Assembly: GCF_011764505.1 (NCBI RefSeq)
Contig: NZ_AP022839.1
Location: 62,001 to 126,000 of the forward strand
DNA length: 64,000 nt
Origin: Legionella antarctica
GTDB lineage: Bacteria > Pseudomonadota > Gammaproteobacteria > Legionellales > Legionellaceae
Reading direction: 5' to 3'
Positions within the stretch are counted from its first letter, which is position 1; the number at the start of each line of letters is the position of its first letter. The notes below the pieces were generated by a model, which was given only the letters and a program-made list of their open reading frames with translations, made no database searches and was not told the DNA's origin. The position numbers and the translations under genes were made by a program. Below are positions 52,321 through 61,792 of the stretch, piece after piece.

Positions 52321-52542
52321 TTATCCCATACATGGATTCAATCCATACTCAATTTCATAATTCTCATCATAAAGCGGGATATAGGGTAAACCGTTGCGAG
52401 TGCAAGTATAGAGCACTGGACAATAAGCTCTTTTATCTTCACGCGATTCATCAATAAATAGATACTTGTTGCCATTATCAGTTTCACCGTATAACCAATG
52501 GTTATGATTGTCATAGTAGCTAATACAAAGCTTAATAGTCAT
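52321..52542 (-). CDS. small unknown protein of 73 residues
   Basis: Encodes MTIKLCISYYDNHNHWLYGE at the start and is rich in Tyr, Asp and Asn. No family recognised. It is divergent from the DUF932 gene and shares with it a mirrored leader, which argues that it is really expressed. AAGGAA precedes the ATG. Confidence 0.6.
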   Translation of the reverse strand: MTIKLCISYYDNHNHWLYGETDNGNKYLFIDESREDKRAYCPVLYTCTRNGLPYIPLYDENYEIEYGLNPCMG

Positions 52543-52556
52543 TGTCTTATTCCTTA

Positions 52557-52724
52557 ATTTTGTGGTTTAACCCTGTGTCCCAAGTTGATTGGACATTTTT
52601 ATTATAAGTAGAACACTTTAAAATATCAACAATTTTTTGTCGCGTTTTTTTGTTGACATCGGCATCAGGTTTTGTTATTATAAAAATGTCCAATAGGGAC
52701 ACAGGGTTAAACCACAAATAAGGA
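52557..52724. promoter_or_regulatory. divergent promoters with mirrored leader sequences
   Basis: To the right: TTGACA (52653-52658), 17 bases, TATTAT (52676-52681). To the left, read on the minus strand: TTGATA, 17 bases, TATAAT (within 52606-52635). Both leaders contain the same block, TGTCC...GGGACACAGGGTTAAACCACAA, so the two transcripts begin with nearly identical 5' regions in opposite directions. TGTCC and GGACA face each other as a likely operator. Confidence 0.75.
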
Positions 52725-52732
52725 TTACAAAA

Positions 52733-53545
52733 ATGATAAATACCAATTACTTAACTATTGATATGTTAAGACATAAAGCACCATCAATCTTCACTCAAGA
52801 AAGCGCAGAACACACCAGCGATAAATACCAACATATTTCAACAATCAATGTCATTGAAGGGCTAATGCAAGAAGGGTTTTATCCAACATGGGCTCATCAA
52901 AGTAATTGTCGTTCGCAAGCAAAAAAAGCGTACACGAAGCACATGATCCGTTTTCGTCATCGTGATACAAAACCATCTTTTACCCACTTATTTCCTGAGC
53001 TCGTACTTGTTAATTCTCATGATGGTTTGTCTTCCTATCGTTTAAATGCAGGTGTGTTCCGTCTTGTTTGCAGTAATGGCCTTGTAGCTGGTCATTCATA
53101 TGATGAAATGAGAGTGCGCCACCAGGGCGATATTGTTGGTAATATTATTGAGGGTACTTATAAAATTATCGAAGACTCACAGTTAATGATTGAGTCATCA
53201 CATAAAATGGCTTCAGTTACGCTGGATCAAAAGGAAAAGCAATTATTTGCCGAAGCAGCACATACATTGCGATTTGAAGACAGCGACATAGGGCAGGATG
53301 TTGCGCCACTAAAATTGCTTGCTCCTCGTAGAAGAGAAGATGCAAATTCGAATGATTTATTTACGGTGTTTAATGTTCTTCAAGAAAATGTTGTCAAGGG
53401 TGGAATAAGTGGGTACACAAAAGATATGCATGGCTATCCCAAGCGTTTTCGTACTCGAAAGGTAACAGGAATTGATCAGGGTATAAAATTAAATAAAGCC
53501 CTATGGACACTTGCTGAAAAAATGATGGAATTAAAAGTCGTGTAG
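52733..53545 (+). CDS. DUF932 protein (phage/plasmid-like protein)
   Basis: 270 residues: FYPTWAHQSNCRSQAKKAYTKHMIRFRH, then a stretch with SYRLNAGVFRLVCSNGLVAG, the hallmark of the DUF932 family found on plasmids, phages and next to conjugation genes. The role is not established; links to plasmid replication or host take-over have been proposed for the family. AAGGAT lies before the ATG. Regulated by the mirrored promoter upstream. Confidence 0.85.
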   Translation: MINTNYLTIDMLRHKAPSIFTQESAEHTSDKYQHISTINVIEGLMQEGFYPTWAHQSNCRSQAKKAYTKHMIRFRHRDTKPSFTHLFPELVLVNSHDGLSSYRLNAGVFRLVCSNGLVAGHSYDEMRVRHQGDIVGNIIEGTYKIIEDSQLMIESSHKMASVTLDQKEKQLFAEAAHTLRFEDSDIGQDVAPLKLLAPRRREDANSNDLFTVFNVLQENVVKGGISGYTKDMHGYPKRFRTRKVTGIDQGIKLNKALWTLAEKMMELKVV

Positions 53546-53638
53546 TAACGATTAAATTTTCATGGTATTGCACCACTAAATAGAGGTGGTGCAATTTAAG
53601 CAACTATTCAGACGTTGCTCTACTGACACGTTAAAAGG

Positions 53639-53861
53639 ATGTTTAAAGTGAATAAAATTGAACAACAAATCGTTACTGCATCTGTATTAGGAACCAAAGC
53701 TTTTAAAACAGGCATCGCCCCTACCCCATGTTATGATAGTGATCTGATGGCCATAATTAAAGACCGTTTTTGTGCTGAAACACCAAAAGGTGAAGCCTGT
53801 ACAACAGCTATATTAAAAGCATGGTTACGCGCCTGGCATTTGGCAAATCTATACAATACTT
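53639..53861 (+). pseudogene. unknown gene cut off by IS66 copy 2
   Basis: The frame starts MFKVNKIEQQIVTASVLG (or at GTG 53648 with AAGGA upstream) and reads about 74 residues, with CAETPKGEACTTAILKAWLRAWHL, before it enters the IS66 element and stops in it at 53911. It follows the DUF932 gene by 93 bases and probably belongs to the same transcript. No family recognised. Confidence 0.55.
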
Positions 53862-55977
53862 GTATCCTGTCAGAATCGCCGGGTAAGTGTCTGCCACTGA
53901 GCCCGGACTAATCCGAGCCGCGCGCGTCAGCAAGCGGAATTATCTCGAGATGCTTATGTGGTGCATGGAACCTGCCGCACTTTAAGTAAGATTAATTCAG
54001 CCAATGATGGCATTTCAAATTTTTTAGTCACCCTATCGTAAATATACTGATAAACGTTAACTTTCAGTTTTCTGGCCGTCTGTACAATCGTGGCAAACGT
54101 ATCCTTTGATTTGGTGCCATTTTGGGAGACCGTTTGGAGATTGATGTCGCGTATCCTTGCTTGAAACCGTGTCCCTAATTCAGAGGCATTGTTGTGCAAT
54201 GGCAGAAATGGATGGTCTAACACCAATAATAACGCTTGTTTTTTAGCACGTGTCTTTGCAATGCGTTGATCTAAAACATCATAGCCTGTCGTGGTTGCGA
54301 ACAAAGTATCAAATTGCATTGATAGTTGTTGGGCCATTGATTGAGATGGAGCCGTCTTGTAAGTCAATAATGCATGGTAGAAATCCCATAATTGCTCAAG
54401 AAATACAGCCAATATATTCTGATTCATATCTGAGAATGGAGTGAGTTTTTTATAATGACGACCTTCATGGATCCAGCACAGCGCATGATGTAGGGCCAAT
54501 TTATTAAACTGAGGCGCATCATCTGTCATTAAATAATGGATGAAGTATTTCGAGTGCTGATAATAGGCAAGAGCTGCTGACTCAAGAATTATGCGTCGAT
54601 TCGTGCTGTGTTTTTTTGGATTTGGAAAAAGTGTTCCCATCAAACTATCGATTGATTCACGTGTGAGGGGTTGTGCATGCAGCATTGGTTTAATTTGATC
54701 CAACCATTTTTTTGCGAGACCAAACTCATCCATTAACTCATAAGCCTCCTGATTAAACATAAACTTTAATTGGTCTCGACACAGCAACTCCAATAAGGTC
54801 AAGCGATCTTTTTTACGACGAGTGAAGTATGCTGTAAAAAAGTCATTACATAAAACATGGGTGTAGTGATTTTTGCCGTTAACACGACTGCCTGTGTCAT
54901 CCATCTGCTGGTACAAGCCTGCGTTGCTACCGGCATCGACAATATCTTCTTTTTCCTGATGAAAAATATCATTGCCTTCTGTCAGCATGGAAGCAATTTT
55001 ACCATGTGATATTTGAATACCACATGTTTTTAAAAAGCGCTCAATGGCGCTCTCCGTCATCCCTGCATCACGGTATAATGTGATGACCAGCGCTTTAACC
55101 CCAGGACCAAATTCACTGCCCTTATATTCGCCAGGAATCGGCGCAATAAAGGTTTTTTTCAAAGATGGTGAGTAATACGTTTCCAGCTTGAATTCAACAT
55201 TATCCGTGATGATTTTTAGATCCTGGATGATTCGAATCTCAAAACCCTTGAACTTGGCGTCATCTGGCAGCGTTGCTTTGTCCAGAGCAATCGTAACACG
55301 TCTATCAATACGTACGTTTTTTTTGTCTTTGCCTGTGTTTTTATTGTTCCCTTTACCACGTTTATTGCGATCTCCTTCAGATGAATGATTGGAATTGCCT
55401 GTATTATCGCCATTGCTACCTTTGGATTGACCGCGAATATTAGGTTTGCCCTGTTCACCCTTAAGGCGGTTTATCTCATCACGTAATACTTGGTTTTCCT
55501 CTCTGAGCAAAGCATTTTCTTCGGCAAGCATTTCGACCAAATTAACCAATACCTTAATGATAGTCACGGCCTTTTTGTCGGCAAGACTATCGATATCTTT
55601 TGTTAACTCATCTAAAACTTGTTTGATTTCTTGGCGTTTCATCATCTACCACTGCGTTACTAATGCTGATACGGCAATCATAACATGACTTTTTTTGAAC
55701 GCATTTTTCGAGTTTTAACGCCACTAAGGGCTAAGAAAAAATCTGACCTCAGGAGGGAGATGTTTTATTAGTGAAAGGGGCTACATTGTGATCTTGGGGA
55801 TCTTAGGGCATGCATATTGCATGACTTACGTTTGATATGGAAAAACATCAGTTTTACAGAAAAACCGTGTCAATAGGTATTTTGAATATTTTTAAAGAAT
55901 TCCGCTTGCTGACGCGCGCGGCTCGGATTAATCCGGACTCAGTGGCAGACACTTACCCGGCGATTCTGACAGGATAC
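53862..55977 (-). mobile_element. IS66-family element (ISBst12-like), copy 2
   Basis: 2116 bp with the same ends and apparently the same sequence as copy 1, in the same orientation. The flanks caatactt and agttcatc do not match, so there is no target duplication. It joins two broken genes, which points to a deletion or to recombination between copies. Confidence 0.93.
53954..55645 (-). CDS. IS66-family transposase, copy 2
   Basis: 563 residues, identical to the protein at 39400-41091, with coiled coil, Gly/Asn/Lys linker and DDE core. Intact. Confidence 0.93.
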   Translation of the reverse strand: MMKRQEIKQVLDELTKDIDSLADKKAVTIIKVLVNLVEMLAEENALLREENQVLRDEINRLKGEQGKPNIRGQSKGSNGDNTGNSNHSSEGDRNKRGKGNNKNTGKDKKNVRIDRRVTIALDKATLPDDAKFKGFEIRIIQDLKIITDNVEFKLETYYSPSLKKTFIAPIPGEYKGSEFGPGVKALVITLYRDAGMTESAIERFLKTCGIQISHGKIASMLTEGNDIFHQEKEDIVDAGSNAGLYQQMDDTGSRVNGKNHYTHVLCNDFFTAYFTRRKKDRLTLLELLCRDQLKFMFNQEAYELMDEFGLAKKWLDQIKPMLHAQPLTRESIDSLMGTLFPNPKKHSTNRRIILESAALAYYQHSKYFIHYLMTDDAPQFNKLALHHALCWIHEGRHYKKLTPFSDMNQNILAVFLEQLWDFYHALLTYKTAPSQSMAQQLSMQFDTLFATTTGYDVLDQRIAKTRAKKQALLLVLDHPFLPLHNNASELGTRFQARIRDINLQTVSQNGTKSKDTFATIVQTARKLKVNVYQYIYDRVTKKFEMPSLAELILLKVRQVPCTT

Positions 55978-58223
55978 AGTTCATCGCTCATGCTTAGAGC
56001 AGGGAGCTGCAACCATTGATTAAGAGCTGGCTTTAAAAAAGTAATTTGCCCATAAACCAGTTCAGAAGAGGTATCAAGTTGGTGAAACACTTCCTCTAAC
56101 TGTTGATTCGTTAGTTCTAATGATTGAGGAATTACTACTAAACTCTCTTCTCGGGGTATTATCGGTTTAAAAATACTGCGATGAGAGTCCCACTCAACAG
56201 CACTTAAATGATAGTCAAAAACTTCAGGTTCGCATAATCCTCTAGCCTTAAATAAAGTCCTGGCAGGCAACTCTGGAGTTTCTCCACTCTCACCAATATT
56301 TCCGTCAAGAGGCATGCTTTGAGAATTGAAATTTAAGCCAATGAATTGATCCTCGGTAGAAGCAAGCTCTGCTAATTTAATTTCAATATGGGGATAACTT
56401 TGTTGAAACCACTTTAATACCATTAGTTCTTCATCTCTTTTTGATGTTAAAAAAGAGATATTTTTCAAGTTGGGTGCGACTCTAATCAATTGATTTAATT
56501 CATTAAAAGTTAACGAGTCACTAGGAAAGCCGACCTTATTTAACGAGGGAAGCGATGCTGAGTCCAGTCTGGTAAGGAGCTCAAGCAGTTGATGAGGCTT
56601 TGAGATTATCAGTTCGTTTAAATTGGGGGCTGCCTTGAGAAAATTTTCCAATTGGCAGCTAAAAAAGAAGCTATCAGTAATCTCTATTATTTTTAAGCAC
56701 GGAAACGAGTGAGCCTCAAGCTGAAGATTCCAATAATAGAAAAATTGAGACATCCTCAATTTTTCTAAATGAGGTACTTTATTAAAGAGGCTAGTTAGTT
56801 GTTCCTCAGTAAATCCTGAGTAGTCTAAAGAGATTGAAGTAAGTCGATGCAGCGGTTTTATTATTTCAAATGGGGCGGAATGAAATTGTCCTTGAACTCC
56901 ACCCCAATCCAGAGTCAGAGACTCCAAATTAGGAGTGGCATTAAGGAGGCTATTAACTTCCTCAATCGGGCTTCTTTTTAACACAAGTTCTGTTAAGCCA
57001 TTTAAGGTAGGAGAAGAGAGCTCCTCCTTATCCTTATGATTTAGGGGACGAGCAGGAAGAACCAATTTACGCAAGTTGATTGCCGCATTGAGAATATCGT
57101 TTAATTGTTTTTGTGACATGTTGGTTCTGTCAGGAAGAGATAGACTTCTTAGTTTCGTTAATTTCTTTAGTTGCAATTCAGGTATAGACTCATATGCTAT
57201 ACAGCAGTTAACCGAGAGTATCTCCAGCTCAGGTGAGCGATTTAACAAATCTTCAAATAAACGCCCCTCCAAGTCGGATTCCCAAAAATCAAGATCTAAA
57301 TATCTTAACGAAGTTGGACGAAGCTCTTCGTCCTGGGGGGTTAATTGACAACTCCTCAATGACAGAGAAATAAGATTTTCTGTTTGGTTAAGCAGTGATA
57401 CTAACTCCACTGATTTATTTTCTATTTTAACTGATCTGATTTTCTGTACCAGATCGGGATAATACTTTACAAGAAATTCTAAATAGTGTTTATTTCGTTC
57501 TTCTGCAGTTGTCTGGGAGCTTATCATCGGCAGGAACTGGGGAGCGAGTTGATTTCCCCCTTCTTGTTGATTTAGCCTGTCTTTAAATTGCTTGTGCTGC
57601 CAGTCTGAATCTCCATTTGCATAGCTAAGTTTATCAAAAGCCCATTCAATTCCACATTGGTACATTGGACTCACCATATCGGTATAACCTAAGCCACAAA
57701 ACAGCTCTTCTGGCTCATCTAAAGTGAGGAAATTTATAAAATAAAAAAATAAATCAGGAGAGCTGAGAATTTTTGAACAGAGCTCATTAAGTCTAGAAGC
57801 ATTTAAAATATCAACCCGATCCCGGGTTGATTTTAGTTTTTTTATCTCAACGACGTTTTGTTCCGAGGCGAGAGCGGTTAGAGTAGACAGGGCTTCATTA
57901 ATCCGATTTGCATCGGTTAAACGCTCTAGGCCGTTTAGGGTTGGATAATAAACCCTAAACCCGTCTTCAAGTAATTTACTAACAATTCGATGTTTAAGAT
58001 ATCCGTGAGTATTGTCAGGCCAGCCACTATTGAGAATAATGGTTTTCTTTTCTGGTTGGGAGGACCCCATGCTGATCGTGTCCCAGCATTCAGGATTATC
58101 ACTCAAAGCCTTTTCAAGGTTTAGAACTCCCCCATTCGGTTCTACTGAAGATTCAATGATGGGCAATTGATTTTTCTCGTAACTTAAACCTAATTCTTGA
58201 AAAACTTCAGTTGGAGTGTTCAT
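55953..58223 (-). CDS. leucine-rich-repeat protein, probable effector, C-terminus lost to IS66
   Basis: 756 residues. The N-terminal 260 residues have an unknown domain (KKTIILNSGWPDNTHGYLKHRIVSKLLEDGFRVYYPTLNGLERL). From about 265 to 620 there are irregular leucine-rich repeats of eukaryotic kind (NLISLSLRSCQLTPQD, TSLRYLDLDFWESDLEG, NLNELIISKP, NLKNISFL). Legionella uses such LRR proteins as secreted effectors. The last seven residues, YPVRIAG, come from the IS66 end, so the native C-terminus, where Dot/Icm signals lie, is gone. Secretion of this form is doubtful. ATG chosen at 58221-58223. Confidence 0.75.
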   Translation of the reverse strand: MNTPTEVFQELGLSYEKNQLPIIESSVEPNGGVLNLEKALSDNPECWDTISMGSSQPEKKTIILNSGWPDNTHGYLKHRIVSKLLEDGFRVYYPTLNGLERLTDANRINEALSTLTALASEQNVVEIKKLKSTRDRVDILNASRLNELCSKILSSPDLFFYFINFLTLDEPEELFCGLGYTDMVSPMYQCGIEWAFDKLSYANGDSDWQHKQFKDRLNQQEGGNQLAPQFLPMISSQTTAEERNKHYLEFLVKYYPDLVQKIRSVKIENKSVELVSLLNQTENLISLSLRSCQLTPQDEELRPTSLRYLDLDFWESDLEGRLFEDLLNRSPELEILSVNCCIAYESIPELQLKKLTKLRSLSLPDRTNMSQKQLNDILNAAINLRKLVLPARPLNHKDKEELSSPTLNGLTELVLKRSPIEEVNSLLNATPNLESLTLDWGGVQGQFHSAPFEIIKPLHRLTSISLDYSGFTEEQLTSLFNKVPHLEKLRMSQFFYYWNLQLEAHSFPCLKIIEITDSFFFSCQLENFLKAAPNLNELIISKPHQLLELLTRLDSASLPSLNKVGFPSDSLTFNELNQLIRVAPNLKNISFLTSKRDEELMVLKWFQQSYPHIEIKLAELASTEDQFIGLNFNSQSMPLDGNIGESGETPELPARTLFKARGLCEPEVFDYHLSAVEWDSHRSIFKPIIPREESLVVIPQSLELTNQQLEEVFHQLDTSSELVYGQITFLKPALNQWLQLPALSMSDELYPVRIAG

Positions 58224-58675
58224 TTTTTTCTATCCACAATATGATATTAATAATGTTACAGTTTATTTTTATAAACCCGGCTATTTATATCCATAATGGA
58301 CTATTAATGTCCATTTACTGGTGTCCTTGCCCTTGATATGTAAAAATTTATATCCTTTACTACAGCAACGAAATGGTCTTTAATCATACCTTATGATCGC
58401 CAATTGAGCAACAATAAATATAATCTAACCATACTGAACCAAGGTTTATCAGGGCAACATTAACTGACGCGTTGATACACAGTGATTGCTCTTTGTGCAG
58501 CAAAAAACATCATCGTTTATTAGAAATCCTGTTTAAGACGCTCATGAAGTTTTTTCATGCTGACGGATAAACCCGGATAAATGTATTTTGGAGAACTGAG
58601 CTGGATAGATCACTCCATGCGCTCATTTAAGAGAGACAATCAACGCTAGAAAATGATGTCCTTATTTCATTCTCC
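58224..58675. other. non-coding stretch between LRR gene and protease-like gene
   Basis: AT-rich leader of the LRR gene, with no gene visible. It contains three copies of a short TATATCC/TATTTATATCCATAA-type motif near 58280-58350, of unknown meaning. Confidence 0.3.
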
Positions 58676-58700
58676 TGCCAGAGCTAATTAACCTCTGGCA
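58676..58700. terminator. hairpin downstream of the protease-like gene
   Basis: TGCCAGAG and CTCTGGCA pair across 9 bases, 25 bases after the stop of the minus-strand gene at 58725. It may be a terminator, although no clear T-run follows. Confidence 0.45.
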
Positions 58701-58724
58701 AAATCGTTTAAATATCTCTTGAAA

Positions 58725-59564
58725 TCAAAGTGTTTGTTTTCCAGAAAAAGCTTGTTCCTCAACAGGATAGGATATTTCCATCATTTCTGGCTCATTGAGA
58801 GCTTGATGAGCAGCTGTTACTGTTTCTGAAACGCTTGCTGTCGTTATTTTTTCATCGGTAAGAATATGATTTGTGAACGCAGCCATTCCATTTAGAGTAT
58901 AAATCGCACAGCGCTTATCCAGTGTGCTAGGTTGCTTGTAAGTCAAAATAGGGGAGGAGCTGGTATTAACTGTAACCTCAGCAGGTAAATCGCACAGCGC
59001 TTGCAATGCATTTCTGGCCTCAGATTGGCTTAATAATCTGGTTAATTTAACCTGCAGCAATTCCTCACCAGAGAATATAGAGTTTGAAGCCAACCAGCCT
59101 AATATGGGTAGTGGGTTATGCACTCCTATTGGGTTCATTGTTGAGTCAACAATCCCAGCATTTAATTTATCATCAGAGTCTTTGTAGATAACAATATGAT
59201 TAAAATGAGCTCGATACGCGATACTCGAAAATCGTCCATTTACCTTAAATGCATGAGGAAACTGCAGGGCAGTAAATTGCACTTTCTGCTCAGCCAATTT
59301 CGCTAATATTTTTGGCAAGTTTTCAGTAGAAACACCATCGTTACAATTTGAAGATAAACTGTTCACTGAAGTTAGAACAGTTTTATCATTTTCAGTATGT
59401 TCCACAAAATCCATAGTGTCACCACTATCCAGTTTTATATTAATTTTGCTTGCCTCAGATGAGAAATAAGATTCAATCTGAATTTGTAATGAATATGGCC
59501 CAATACCTTTTTTAGCAGGACAGGCAGTTAAGGCTTTACCGAGATCTAAAGTTACTTTTGGCAT
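58725..59564 (-). CDS. candidate clan-CE cysteine protease-like effector
   Basis: 279 residues. Three segments resemble the catalytic core of Ulp1/YopJ/SidE-type cysteine proteases (order His-Asp-Cys): FNHIVIYKDSDDKLNAGIVDS with His123 and Asp140 seventeen residues apart, as in Ulp1; a helical part; then KRCAIYTLNGMAAF with Cys219 in the C-x-x-[FY]-x-L pattern, and Gln211 eight residues before it. The acidic C-terminus (PVEEQAFSGKQTL) loosely fits Dot/Icm signals. The call is by motif only. It lies beside an LRR effector-like gene. Confidence 0.5.
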   Translation of the reverse strand: MPKVTLDLGKALTACPAKKGIGPYSLQIQIESYFSSEASKINIKLDSGDTMDFVEHTENDKTVLTSVNSLSSNCNDGVSTENLPKILAKLAEQKVQFTALQFPHAFKVNGRFSSIAYRAHFNHIVIYKDSDDKLNAGIVDSTMNPIGVHNPLPILGWLASNSIFSGEELLQVKLTRLLSQSEARNALQALCDLPAEVTVNTSSSPILTYKQPSTLDKRCAIYTLNGMAAFTNHILTDEKITTASVSETVTAAHQALNEPEMMEISYPVEEQAFSGKQTL

Positions 59565-59753
59565 AATTTCTACTCTATAGTAAATTACGATGTGTAGATT
59601 AACATGATTAAATTAACTGAGCATTAACATGGTTATTAAAATCACTCTCAATCTTGTGCCGGAAAAAAACGGGGATAGAAAAGAAGAAATAGAAATAACG
59701 CGCTGATTTACCCAGTTTTTTATATACTCAGCTTCGACAAAAAAGGAGCATAA

Positions 59754-59924
59754 ATGAAGTATATCAGCGAGTTGAGTGGGATTTTAAGCGAACAACTAAA
59801 TTGGCACAAGTCACGAATAGACTGTTTTGCGCAAATGTTGTTAGCGTTATTTATGGTGAGAAGTATTAATTTAAGTGAAAATGCAGTTGCTATAGATGGT
59901 AAGCAGATCTCACTTATTAGCTAA
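59754..59924 (+). pseudogene. N-terminal fragment of an IS4-family transposase
   Basis: 56 residues, MKYISELSGILSEQLNWHKS and CFAQMLLALFMVRSINLSENAVAI, match the start of IS4-type transposases found in Legionella-like genomes. GGAGC precedes the ATG. The frame ends at a stop followed by a run of ten A; a degraded DSSYRNLK-like trace follows. The rest is missing. Confidence 0.65.
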
Positions 59925-60053
59925 AAAAAAAAATTATTTTTGATTCATCTTATCGCAATTTAAAGAGTGGGCATTAAAACATGATAAGGATATCGCTAAA
60001 CAATGAGGAAATAGCAACTCTTTCTCAATTAAGGCTTAATAGCAAATCGGGGT

Positions 60054-60490
60054 GAACGAGCGCATTATGTGTTGTTATCTCATGAAGGGAAATCAGTACC
60101 AGAAATAACGGAGCACTTAAATCGGAATGGCCACACAATCAGACGTTGGCTACAGCGTTATATGACTAAGGAATATCGGGTTTTAAAAAGCCGTATAAAC
60201 CCTGGCCCCCTCCGAAGAAGGCACCAGTGATCGAATTACATCTTCAAGAACTATTAGGCAAATCACCACAAGATTATGGTTATCAGGAAGCAGGTTGGCA
60301 GATTAATATGTTACATGTTTGGTTTAAAAAACAAGGATTAGAGGCTTGCGATAATACACGGGTCAAGTCGCTCAATAAATTGGGTTTTGTTTATAAACGA
60401 TTTTCAAAACTTTACCTTCAAATGCACCGTCGTCTTCTGAAAAAAGCTCGTATTGCTGAATCAGTACCGCTTGCAAAAATTGGCTTCTGA
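60054..60490 (+). pseudogene. IS630-family transposase remnant with a frameshift
   Basis: The first frame reads ERAHYVLLSHEGKSVPEITEHLNRNGHTIRRWLQRY (the HTH domain), then shifts frame near 60200 and continues VIELHLQELLGKSPQDYGYQEAGWQINMLHVWF. The DDE domain is absent. The frame from ATG 60227 (87 residues) is part of this remnant, not a gene of its own. Confidence 0.7.
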
Positions 60491-60554
60491 TCCTGCGCTC
60501 AAAGATGCGTAATATGTACTATAATTGGGTTGAAATCAAAAATGGAGATTAATC

Positions 60555-61454
60555 ATGTCCTCGATGCATGAAAAGGGGAATACTGAGAACATAGATGTGA
60601 TCCATCAGCATTACATGGACATTATTAATGCTGTTCCGGATATAGTATATTGGGTCGATGTTAACTGCACTTTAATGGGTTGTAATAACAATTTTATTAC
60701 TTTATTAGGAATGCAAAAGATACGCGACTTCAAGGGAACGCCATACGAACAAATGAAAAGATTCGGTCATTGGTCTGAACAACGTATTGAGTCTTTTAAA
60801 CTGGATGACATGAAAGTAGTTTTCTCTGGCGAACCGCGTAAAAATGTCGAGGAACCACCTGTTGTTAATGAGCATGGAGAGACGTTTTATTTCAGATCCA
60901 ATCGAGTACCAATGTATGATGAAAATAAAAATGTAATCGGCATGGTGGTGACATTAACTGATGTAAGCTTCATTAAAAAATTGGAAATGCGCAATGCGCC
61001 AGATCCTCAGGAGAAGAAACAAAGCGAAGAGTCATTCAAGAATGGGCGATTGCCGAGCATCTTGATGATTGAAGACAATTTGATTGCACAAAATGTGGAA
61101 AAGGCTTTGCTGAATGCCTTAAATTGTCATGTTGATATAGCTGAGTCTGGCGATAAGGCATTAAAGTTATTTGATCCCGGAAAATATGACTTGGTTTTGA
61201 TGGATATTGGCCTTGAAGATACGTCTGGTTATGTAGTGGCGAAACAATTACGTAATCTGGAAAAAGACACCCTGCATCATGTTCCCATCATTGCATTAAC
61301 GGGTTATCAGGCAGATATCGTTAAATATGATTGTGAACAGTATTTCATGGAAGGGGCAATAACGAAACCGCTAACCTGTGAGCAAGCAGAACAGATCATC
61401 AAACACTATGTTTATAATCAGGATGTTCCTGTTGATGGGTTGAAGAGTATTTAA
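60555..61454 (+). CDS. PAS plus receiver-domain signalling protein without a kinase
   Basis: 299 residues. A PAS domain (VPDIVYWVDVNCTLMGCNNNFITLLGM to VTLTDVSFIKKLE, residues about 28-140) is joined by a charged linker to a receiver domain (ILMIEDN, LVLMDIGLED with the phospho-accepting aspartate, ALTG, ITKPL). The histidine-kinase core usually placed between them is absent. It would be phosphorylated by another kinase. Similar hybrids in Legionella sit next to kinases. GGAG before the ATG. The next signalling gene starts 338 bases later. Confidence 0.85.
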   Translation: MSSMHEKGNTENIDVIHQHYMDIINAVPDIVYWVDVNCTLMGCNNNFITLLGMQKIRDFKGTPYEQMKRFGHWSEQRIESFKLDDMKVVFSGEPRKNVEEPPVVNEHGETFYFRSNRVPMYDENKNVIGMVVTLTDVSFIKKLEMRNAPDPQEKKQSEESFKNGRLPSILMIEDNLIAQNVEKALLNALNCHVDIAESGDKALKLFDPGKYDLVLMDIGLEDTSGYVVAKQLRNLEKDTLHHVPIIALTGYQADIVKYDCEQYFMEGAITKPLTCEQAEQIIKHYVYNQDVPVDGLKSI

Positions 61455-61792
61455 TTATGATGATAGTAATAGATACCATCCCTTAAAGCCTAATTAATTT
61501 ACCTCGACTTAGCTCAGTCTTGTTCCATTCAAATTCACATAGTGGTTGGCAAGCATCGTCTGATCCTTTAAATTTTGCCAAACGCTTTTTCTCATAGGTC
61601 TATTGGCAACCCTGCGGCTCGAGAAAAGAGCCGTACCTATTTCTAAATAATTCTGATTGTCTGTCAGCATCTTATGACCGCTCTTGCAAGGTTGTACACT
61701 AAATTTTCATCATGATCTTTCTTTGCTTATTACGCCATAACGGCCTAAGCTTAATTATACAATAATGTCTCAAGAGTTTTGTAGTGAACTAT
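61455..61792. other. non-coding stretch between signalling genes
   Basis: No gene. CTCGAGAAAAGAG near 61620 and GCGGCTCGAG-aaaa-GAGCCGT pair as a small hairpin (GGCTCGAGAAAAGAGCC). Weak promoter-like sequence near 61740-61770. Confidence 0.3.

Noticed and set aside
60227-60490. Independent gene of 87 residues
   Set aside because: It continues the IS630-family frame across a frameshift and lacks a start signal.
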